Position numbers and translations under genes: made by a program. Below, in pieces: positions 25,044-31,288 of a stretch of DNA of 31,288 nucleotides. The notes below the pieces were generated by a model, which was not told where the DNA came from, searched no databases, and was given only the letters and a program-made list of their open reading frames with translations. Source of the stretch: RGIG464 sp045643185. Its GTDB lineage: Bacteria > Myxococcota_A > Bradymonadia > UBA4248. Location of the stretch: contig JAZUKH010000003.1 in NCBI GenBank assembly GCA_045643185.1, forward strand, positions 1-31,288. The letters are read 5' to 3'. How positions within the stretch are numbered: position 1 is the stretch's first letter; every line of letters starts with the position of its first letter.

Positions 25044-26063
25044 ATGATTCATTCCGTTGTTTCACCACTTCGTTGGAACGAAGCTCGCCAGGAAATTGAG
25101 TTGCTCGATCAGCTCGCTCTGCCGCAAGAAACGGTGTTTTTGCCGATGCACACGGTCGAGGACATTGCGCACGCGATCGTGACCATGATCGTTCGTGGCG
25201 CGCCCGCCATTGGTATTGCTGCCGCCTACGGCCTGTATTACGCTTGTCGCGACGCCTGGTCGGACAACGATCGTTTCGCAAAAATTCAGGCCGCCCAAAA
25301 GCAGCTTGCGGCCACGCGGCCAACTGCCGTCAACCTGTTTTGGGCCCTCGATCGCATGATGGCTTGCATTCAGCAGCACCTCGGCGACGAAACGCCGTCC
25401 GCGATCCTCGTCGAAGCTAAAAAAATTTGGGACGAAGATTATCAAATGAACCTCGCCATGGCCGAACATGGCGCCGATGAGATCGGTGAAGTGCAAAATA
25501 TTCTGACACATTGCAACGCCGGCGCTTTGGCGACGGCTGGACTGGGCACCGCACTTGGCGTCATTCGCGCCATCGACGCCCGACTCAAAGCCAAGGGCAA
25601 ACGCCTGCACGTCTGGGTCGATGAAACACGCCCCTACTTGCAAGGCGCCCGTTTGACCGCCTGGGAGCTCATGCAGGATGACATCGACTGCACGCTCATC
25701 ACCGATAACATGGCCGCTCACATGATGAAATCCGGACTCGTCGATGCCATCGTCGTCGGCGCCGACCGTATCGCCAAAAATGGCGACTTTGCGAACAAAA
25801 TCGGCACATACGGACTCGCCGTACTCGCCCAGTATCACCACATCCCCTTCTATTCGGCCGCACCCACGTCCACGTTTGACGACCGCATCGCCACGGGCGC
25901 CGATATCGTCATCGAAGAGCGCTCCACCGACGAAGTCGTGCTCGTCCGCGGTCAACGCATCGCGCCCGAAGGCGTCAAGACGCGTCACCCCGCCTTTGAC
26001 GTCACGCCGCACGAACTCGTCACCGGCATCATCACGCCCGATGGCGTTCGTCACTTCAACTAA
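25044..26063 (+). CDS. mtnA: Methylthioribose-1-phosphate isomerase
   Basis: This 339-residue enzyme converts 5-methylthioribose 1-phosphate to 5-methylthioribulose 1-phosphate in methionine salvage. It matches the family along its length, about 340–360 residues. Landmarks are IVRGAPAIGIAAAYGL near 50, THCNAGALATAGLGTALG with the catalytic-type Cys157, DETRPYLQGARLTAWEL, DNMAAHMM, VVGADRIAKNGDFANKIGTY with the catalytic-type Asp241, and YSAAPTSTFD. These distinguish it from the related eIF2B alpha subunits. The ATG at 25044 has only a weak site (CAGG). No other salvage genes are adjacent, so it stands alone between the tandem repeats and a lipoprotein gene. A SAM or other riboswitch is not evident in front of it. 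Enzyme identity is secure. Confidence 0.95.
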   Translation: MIHSVVSPLRWNEARQEIELLDQLALPQETVFLPMHTVEDIAHAIVTMIVRGAPAIGIAAAYGLYYACRDAWSDNDRFAKIQAAQKQLAATRPTAVNLFWALDRMMACIQQHLGDETPSAILVEAKKIWDEDYQMNLAMAEHGADEIGEVQNILTHCNAGALATAGLGTALGVIRAIDARLKAKGKRLHVWVDETRPYLQGARLTAWELMQDDIDCTLITDNMAAHMMKSGLVDAIVVGADRIAKNGDFANKIGTYGLAVLAQYHHIPFYSAAPTSTFDDRIATGADIVIEERSTDEVVLVRGQRIAPEGVKTRHPAFDVTPHELVTGIITPDGVRHFN

Positions 26064-26133
26064 ATTAGCACGACCAGTGTTTGCTCATAAGACGATTTGT
26101 TTTTTTTGACCGCGTTTTATGATAAATATTGAC

Positions 26134-26225
26134 CCCGGGCTATGCTGACGCATACGCCCGGGCAGTCGGCTATGCTGACGCATACGCCGACATGGTATGC
26201 AGCTATGCTGACGCATACGCTGCAT
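26134..26225 (+). repeat. Three tandem hairpins with constant core and covarying stems
   Basis: Hairpins at 26134–26162, 26165–26191 and 26197–26225 share an identical apex TATGC-TGAC-GCATA plus an unpaired C (26155, 26185, 26218). The basal stems all differ yet pair fully: CCCGGGC/GCCCGGG, GTCGGC/GCCGAC, ATGCAGC/GCTGCAT. They lie between mtnA and the lipoprotein gene, 94 nt before its ATG. A -10-like TATGAT (26118–26123) just upstream would place them at the very 5' end of the lipoprotein mRNA, but I see no good -35. Confidence 0.92.
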
Positions 26226-26319
26226 GGACTCGTGCGTGCCTTCGGTAACGCGCGGTGTTCATTCGTGTGACTCAGTAACATTCCAAAATATTAAATTAAT
26301 TCTTTTAACGGAGTTTCGT

Positions 26320-28302
26320 ATGAAATTATTGAACGCTCAACGATTTTTTGCGCTTTCACTTTGTTTGGCTGCTATCTCGACGTTTGGCTGTACTTGGGAT
26401 TCAAAGAATTACGATCATTATGTTACTGCAAATGGCGATGTCGTTGTTTGCAAAAATAATGCTGGTACACTTGACTATATTGAATTCAGTGACGGTAAGC
26501 AGTTCGTGAGATGTTCAAGTGCTTTGTTAAACGAAGATACGACGTCTGAGGCGTATAAAGAGGCCTTGGCCGCGTGCGATGTTTCAAAAATCACGTGGGG
26601 TGGACTTGACGCAATTAAAGAAGCCTTGAGCGATCAACTTTGTCCGAAAGATTACATGTGTTACGACGAAAATGGTGACAAAGTGGATAAAGACGCGTTG
26701 CCCGATAAAGTGCATTGCGGCATCATTAAGAAGGCACAGGCGGTGTGCAAAGACGGGGATTTTTCATGCGGAGACAATGAAGAAGAATTAGAGTGCGTTG
26801 ATCCGAATGCCAACAATACGTGTGGCGCAACAGGTTGCCTTCCAAGTGAGCGTGGCGTGGTATGCACCTCAAACACGTCGTGTAGTGACAAAAAATGTGT
26901 ATGTCAGTTTGGACTGATCACCTGTGGGGACGGGGCCGACATTGATTGCGTCGATCCAAAGAATGACGAAACGTGCGGCGCGACGTCTTGCGACAACCAA
27001 GGTGAAAACTGCACGACCAAGGCTGGTGGCACTTACAAATGTACGTCCAATAATAATAAGGACTATGCTTGCACTTTAGATGGTTGTGAAGAAGGCAAAA
27101 ATCTATGTTATGACGCTGATCTGCAACCAGTGTGTAAAGATAATAATGACATGAATAACTGTGGTGCGTGTAATAACGATTGCACGAAACAGGCGCCGCA
27201 GAATGAGGTAGCTACTGGTTGTACTAACGGAACATGTGTATTTGAATGTATTAAGGGCTATGCTACGTGTGATTTGGATGGTGAATTGACTTGTGTTGAC
27301 TTGACAAAGCCGAATGATGAACATTGTGGTTCATGCAATCATGCTTGCGACGATAATTATATATGTAATGATAAGTTGGAATGCGTAGCCATTAAATGTC
27401 TTGAAACACCATGGGCATGTTTTGATATAGATAAGGGTATATGTGTTAATACTAATACGCAATGTGGACCAAAATGTGAGACTTGTGATGAAAATCATAC
27501 GTGTAAACAAGGTGTTTGCGTGGTGGAATATTGTGATCCGAATACACATCGATATTTTGATGAAAATGGAAATGCGATAAGATGTGATATAAATACAGAT
27601 AGGAGTTGCGCTAGTCAGAATAATCAATCTAATAATGAAATTGAAAATTGTGTTGATACCAACGAAAAGGCGTATTCGGTTGGAATTTGTGAGGAAGGCA
27701 CTTGTGGCTTTAAATGTATTGACGGTTATCATAAGTCTAGTAATCAAAGTCAGTGTGAAGAAGACACTGTTGAGAATTGTGGCAAGACCGGTAATAAGTG
27801 CGAAACCGAGCATGGTACGGCAGAGTGTGATGGCGGAAATTGCGTTGCTTATTGTGAGGACGGTTATACTGATAATAATAAGGGCAAGTGCGTGCGTAAA
27901 CAATGTGAAACCAATGATGATTGCGGTAGTAAAAAATGCCTTGAGTATCACTACAATACAGGAAGTACAGATGATAATATTAAAACAGGGGATAAATTAA
28001 AATATTGTACAAAAATATCAAATGATAGTAAATACTGTGAAGAAGATAAATCATTCTATTATGATAGTAAGAATAAAGTCTGTGAACAAGTGCTTCCTAC
28101 CCATTGTGGTGTTAATGCTGCCGGGCCTGTTAATTGTTATCAAAATGATATAAAAGTATGTTTTTTAGATAATGAACCAATGTGCAATCCATGTGGAAGT
28201 AATAGCACAATAAATTGTGTGTATTTAGTTAATTCACGTCCATTTTATGATGGTGTGTGTTCTGGTAATGAATGTGTTTCCCCTAAATCACAGAATAAGT
28301 AG
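26320..28302 (+). CDS. Cysteine-rich lipoprotein 2
   Basis: This 660-residue protein starts with a lipoprotein-type signal peptide ending STFGC (Cys24). The lipobox is imperfect, with Thr and Phe at -3 and -2. After an N-terminal domain of about 110 residues come many Cys-rich modules. Some match the pattern frequent in Myxococcota surface proteins, for example MNNCGACNNDCT, then GTCVFECIKGYATCD, CVDLTKPNDEHCGSCNHAC. They are probably disulfide-rich and extracytoplasmic; the function is unknown. The ATG at 26320 follows ACGGAG with 6 nt spacing; an earlier in-frame ATG (26224) falls in the last upstream hairpin. From about 27300 to the end the gene becomes clearly AT-rich, with TGT, GAT, AAT, ATA and TTA codons, unlike its own 5' third and its neighbours. 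That suggests a different origin or relaxed diversification of the later modules. Confidence 0.8.
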   Translation: MKLLNAQRFFALSLCLAAISTFGCTWDSKNYDHYVTANGDVVVCKNNAGTLDYIEFSDGKQFVRCSSALLNEDTTSEAYKEALAACDVSKITWGGLDAIKEALSDQLCPKDYMCYDENGDKVDKDALPDKVHCGIIKKAQAVCKDGDFSCGDNEEELECVDPNANNTCGATGCLPSERGVVCTSNTSCSDKKCVCQFGLITCGDGADIDCVDPKNDETCGATSCDNQGENCTTKAGGTYKCTSNNNKDYACTLDGCEEGKNLCYDADLQPVCKDNNDMNNCGACNNDCTKQAPQNEVATGCTNGTCVFECIKGYATCDLDGELTCVDLTKPNDEHCGSCNHACDDNYICNDKLECVAIKCLETPWACFDIDKGICVNTNTQCGPKCETCDENHTCKQGVCVVEYCDPNTHRYFDENGNAIRCDINTDRSCASQNNQSNNEIENCVDTNEKAYSVGICEEGTCGFKCIDGYHKSSNQSQCEEDTVENCGKTGNKCETEHGTAECDGGNCVAYCEDGYTDNNKGKCVRKQCETNDDCGSKKCLEYHYNTGSTDDNIKTGDKLKYCTKISNDSKYCEEDKSFYYDSKNKVCEQVLPTHCGVNAAGPVNCYQNDIKVCFLDNEPMCNPCGSNSTINCVYLVNSRPFYDGVCSGNECVSPKSQNK

Positions 28303-28373
28303 TTTTCGCGAGTTTAATTGAATTCGACCTAGCGTGTGTCGCGACGTCACCGGCAAAACAGCCAGTAAAGCCG

Positions 28374-28412
28374 ACGAGTTGAACGGCTACTTGGTGCGCG
28401 AATGCAACTCGT
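28374..28412 (+). promoter_or_regulatory. Inverted repeat in the leader of the phosphoesterase gene
   Basis: ACGAGTTG (28374–28381) and CAACTCGT (28405–28412) form an 8-bp perfect inverted repeat with a 23-nt loop. It ends about 8 nt before the GGAGGG ribosome site of the next gene, so it may influence translation or bind a regulator. The 130-nt gap holds nothing else I can identify. Confidence 0.4.
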
Positions 28413-28432
28413 TATTTACGGAGGGTTAAGAT

Positions 28433-31234
28433 ATGTTGAAGAATGCTTCTTATCGAAGAGCGCTTATTGGTTTGGTGGCACTCGTTATGGTGGGGTGCGA
28501 AGATTCAGCTATTTCTAATCTGCAATGCGAGGACAACGGGCCTTGCCAGTGCGAGAGCGACGACCAATGTCAGGATACAAAAGAATGCCCGGGCAAGCAG
28601 GATAAACCGGGACAGAACGAGCCAAGTGAAACTGAAAAGAAAGCTTGTGCAGACCAGGTTTGTCACCCTGGAGAAACCAAGTGCGACGACGTGCGCGTCA
28701 TGACTTGCGAAGCTGATGAAAACGGGTGCGGCAAGTGGGGCGAACCTACGCTTTGTCCTGACAAGCAGTACTGCCGCGAACAAACGCAAAAGTGTCAGTA
28801 CGCTTGCGGCGACGAATGCGATCCATTCACCCTCGTCATGATTCCGGACACGCAGTACTACACCTTTTCAACCTGTCCGATGAACTACACGAGTGACGAA
28901 ACAGACTCGCCGATGGGGGCGTACGAGATGCAAATGAAGTGGATTGCCGACCACGCGAAAGAGCTTAACATCAAAATGGCGATGCACCTCGGCGATATGA
29001 CCAATAACAACTACGATAGTCAGTGGCAGATTGCCGACAAGGCTCACAAACAACTTGATATCGCAAATGTGCCTTACACGGTTTCAACAGGTAACCACGA
29101 TTACGACAGCTACGATAGCACGAGCCGCAACCGTACGCACTTCATGGAGTACTTTAACAACGAGCGTTTTAGCGGAAAAGACTGGTTTCACGGTTATGTC
29201 AACGGGGCTAACTCGTACGCAACCTTCGAGGTCGGTGATATCAAATTCCTTGTGATTGCACTTGAGTTCGGACCGCGTAAAGACGTTCTCTGCTGGGCAA
29301 ACGACGTCATTGCAAATCACAAGGATCGCTACGTTATCATTACGTCTCACGGCATTTTGTCGCACAAAGCAGGTGTGACGGATGTACCTGGTTATGAAAC
29401 GATTGAAAATTACGAAACACAATATTGTGGTAGCAGTTATCTGCCTTTTACCTACTTCGGCGGCGCAGGTGCGCCCATCTTTGACGAGCTCGCCAGACGA
29501 CACAGCAACGTCATTCTTACCGTCAGTGGACACGTCCCCGATTCGGAATTCAGAGTGCGTGAAGGGTTAAACGGCAATAAGGTCTCTGAAATGCTCGTTG
29601 ATTACCAGACGGAGAGGCATTGTACTCAGAGCCCGTGCGACAACAGTTGCGCACATAGTGGCGATGATACTGGCAACGGCTGGATGCGTCTCGTGACGTT
29701 CGATCCCAAGCAACTCGATCCCAACGTCAACAACGTGACATCTCGCTCGGTCACATCCATGGCTACAGCCAAAAATGCCGATGGAACGCCATATTTCGCC
29801 GACAATATTCAGCAGTTCTACTGCTCTGAATTGCTCGCTCCGGAGAACATTAACGACAGTAACGAGCGTTCAAACCACTATCCTTCTTCGCCGGAATCGC
29901 CGATCCACCGACCGTCGTTCTCTTTAAACATGCTCGACCCGATCGATTACAAATATACGACAGGCGGCTTTGACGCTTTTATGGAACGCGATGTCAATAC
30001 GTTGCTCGGCGGCGTTCAGGAATTGCCACGGGTAGCGTCCAATCCGGAAACGGGCGCATTCGTCGTTGTTTGGCAGGACGACTACTATACGCCCGACGAT
30101 GTCATCAATGAGGACGGCAGCGTCGTGCTTAATCACGATATTGAAGCACGACTCTTTTACGGCGGCGGTTGTGCGAAATCCGCTCAGTTTACGATCAATA
30201 ATACTCGAAAAGGCGAACAAAGCACGCCTGATGTTGCCATGGATAAAAATGGCAATTTCGCCGTCGTTTGGGCGGATGACGCCGATGGCAATGGCTTCTT
30301 CGAAATCAATATGCGCACATTTGATGCCAATGGCACTCCGTATAACAAAGGGATTGCCGTGAATACGGTTGCCAGCGGCCAGCAATTCAATCCCGCAGTA
30401 TCGATGTCACCAGACGGCGATATCGTCGTCGTTTGGGAAGACTATTCCGATACGAACGCAGCGAAAGAATTGAAGGATAAACGCCCGCAGATCTATGCTC
30501 GTGGCTTCAAAGTCGATGGTACGGAGCGTTTCCCGCAGTTTAATGTCTCGTCTCAAGAGGACGGCAGCTTCAAAAATTTCAACACGGTGCCAAAAGTCGC
30601 TGTTGCAAAGGACGGCGCTTTTGTCGTGACATGGGAAGTTCGCCCAGAACCTGAGGATGTGAGCATTGATATTCAAACGACCTACCCAGATATCAAGGTC
30701 AAATCGTTTAATTCTGATGGCTCGGTACGCACGCAGGAAGTCGTCGTCAACTCAGTCACGAAAGGGCCGCAGATGCAGCCTTCCGTCGCCGTCAATGCTA
30801 AAGGCGATTATTTCGTCGCTTACTCAGATGATGCTGATATCAATACCTATTATCGAGTTAAAGCCGTTGGTTACAGTGCAGATGGCACGATTATTCGAGC
30901 GGATCACTTTGTTTCAGGGGAAGGCGAGGATGCCGTAACCTCTGGCGTTTGCCTTTTGGATGACGGGCGAGCTGGTTATACATGGAATGCTCGCGCGAAA
31001 TCTGAAAATGACGTGTACACCGTTGATTTTGATAAAGACGGGAAAAAGGGTTCAGAAAAACGCGTGAACTATCAAGCCGCTGGACCGCAGCAATCCCCTG
31101 CAATTGCCTGTACGCCGGATGGTAAAAAAGTTATTGTCTGGTCTGACGATCGTGAACATTCCACAGCCGCTGATGCATATAAATTTAAGACGGATAACGC
31201 GTCTGAAATTATGGTTCGCGGATATGATATGTAA
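28433..31234 (+). CDS. Lipoprotein: calcineurin-like phosphoesterase plus beta-propeller-like repeats
   Basis: This is a 933-residue lipoprotein with lipobox VMVGC (Cys22, followed by Glu). Residues 23–~125 are Cys-rich with a Gly/Pro/Glu linker. Residues of about 133–400 are a metallophosphoesterase domain: IPDTQ with D139, LGDMTNN with D188, GNHD 220–223, SHG with H306, and GHVPD with H367. The last motif normally reads GHxH, so one ligand is replaced. Residues of about 525–930 hold five or six repeats of the form P-x-VA-x3-DG-x-FVV-x-W-x-DD, as in secreted beta-propeller-like proteins. The ATG at 28433 follows GGAGGG with 8 nt spacing. The gene follows Cys-rich lipoprotein 2 in the same direction and may share its regulation. 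It probably acts on phosphoesters at the cell surface; the substrate is unknown. The stop is 54 nt before the window end, and I see nothing in that tail. Confidence 0.85.
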   Translation: MLKNASYRRALIGLVALVMVGCEDSAISNLQCEDNGPCQCESDDQCQDTKECPGKQDKPGQNEPSETEKKACADQVCHPGETKCDDVRVMTCEADENGCGKWGEPTLCPDKQYCREQTQKCQYACGDECDPFTLVMIPDTQYYTFSTCPMNYTSDETDSPMGAYEMQMKWIADHAKELNIKMAMHLGDMTNNNYDSQWQIADKAHKQLDIANVPYTVSTGNHDYDSYDSTSRNRTHFMEYFNNERFSGKDWFHGYVNGANSYATFEVGDIKFLVIALEFGPRKDVLCWANDVIANHKDRYVIITSHGILSHKAGVTDVPGYETIENYETQYCGSSYLPFTYFGGAGAPIFDELARRHSNVILTVSGHVPDSEFRVREGLNGNKVSEMLVDYQTERHCTQSPCDNSCAHSGDDTGNGWMRLVTFDPKQLDPNVNNVTSRSVTSMATAKNADGTPYFADNIQQFYCSELLAPENINDSNERSNHYPSSPESPIHRPSFSLNMLDPIDYKYTTGGFDAFMERDVNTLLGGVQELPRVASNPETGAFVVVWQDDYYTPDDVINEDGSVVLNHDIEARLFYGGGCAKSAQFTINNTRKGEQSTPDVAMDKNGNFAVVWADDADGNGFFEINMRTFDANGTPYNKGIAVNTVASGQQFNPAVSMSPDGDIVVVWEDYSDTNAAKELKDKRPQIYARGFKVDGTERFPQFNVSSQEDGSFKNFNTVPKVAVAKDGAFVVTWEVRPEPEDVSIDIQTTYPDIKVKSFNSDGSVRTQEVVVNSVTKGPQMQPSVAVNAKGDYFVAYSDDADINTYYRVKAVGYSADGTIIRADHFVSGEGEDAVTSGVCLLDDGRAGYTWNARAKSENDVYTVDFDKDGKKGSEKRVNYQAAGPQQSPAIACTPDGKKVIVWSDDREHSTAADAYKFKTDNASEIMVRGYDM

Positions 31235-31288
31235 TTATTGTTAATGTTCAGCCAAGGGGCTTATAGAGAGCGCATGAACGCAAAGCGT

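Noticed and set aside
24555..25047. Short proteins read through the tRNA cluster and tandem repeats
   Set aside because: The DNA is explained by three tRNAs, a terminator and repeats; the peptides repeat because the tRNAs are duplicated.
25044..26063. eIF2B alpha/aIF2B homologue
   Set aside because: The catalytic-type Cys157 and Asp241 contexts are those of MtnA.
26134..26225. Known riboswitch class
   Set aside because: Three independent simple hairpins with no recognisable aptamer junction; no class I know fits.
26320..28302. Diversity-generating retroelement target
   Set aside because: No reverse transcriptase, template repeat or accessory gene in the window; the AT-rich part shows no adenine-specific variable repeat pair.

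Overview
The window looks like chromosomal DNA of a Myxococcota/Bradymonadota-like (formerly deltaproteobacterial) heterotroph of moderate GC. The evidence is a Bat aerotolerance operon with a glutamine-rich BatC tail ending in VEKDW, an FHA/coiled-coil protein, three large cysteine-rich lipoproteins of a type common in that group, and a PhoH–7TM-HD pair. The lineage is inferred from gene style; no 16S gene is present.

Layout. 1–3137: 3' end of a batC-like gene, then a fused batD–batE gene. 3138–3556: intergenic, holding the first copy of a composite palindromic repeat. 3557–8150: FHA/coiled-coil protein, then a compact Ycf46 AAA+ – Ycf35 (DUF1257) – DUF2997 cluster closed by a strong intrinsic terminator. 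8184–8912: an unrecognised protein. 9063–13697: promoter, phoH and a pgpH-type 7TM-HD phosphodiesterase with a very long lysine-rich C-terminal extension. 13710–17859: a RecB-like helicase-nuclease gene bracketed by two oppositely oriented copies of the composite repeat. 17957–19780: first Cys-rich lipoprotein. 19830–24409 (minus): two genes with a 2-nt gap, an M23-like protein that has lost most metal ligands and an O-antigen-ligase-like/TPR membrane protein. 24509–24870: tRNA-Gln, tRNA-Glu, tRNA-Gln with promoter and terminator. 24910–25020: short tandem repeats. 25044–26063: mtnA. 26134–26225: three tandem hairpins. 26320–31234: a second Cys-rich lipoprotein and a lipoprotein with a calcineurin-like phosphoesterase domain and beta-propeller-like repeats.

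How the parts relate. The envelope dominates: Bat proteins, the ligase/M23 pair, three lipoproteins and the membrane HD phosphodiesterase. Ycf46/Ycf35/DUF2997 form a conserved module known mainly from cyanobacteria and plastids; here they sit in an apparently non-photosynthetic genome, with codon use that suggests high expression.

The most unusual signal is non-coding. Six hairpins in four intergenic places share one architecture: a variable but complementary basal stem, then TAT on the 5' side and ATA on the 3' side, with one extra unpaired C directly after ATA. Basal arms and apical stems change between copies while pairing is kept, which suggests selection on structure. Three of the hairpins are cores of a larger composite element. 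The other three are tandem copies just upstream of a lipoprotein gene.
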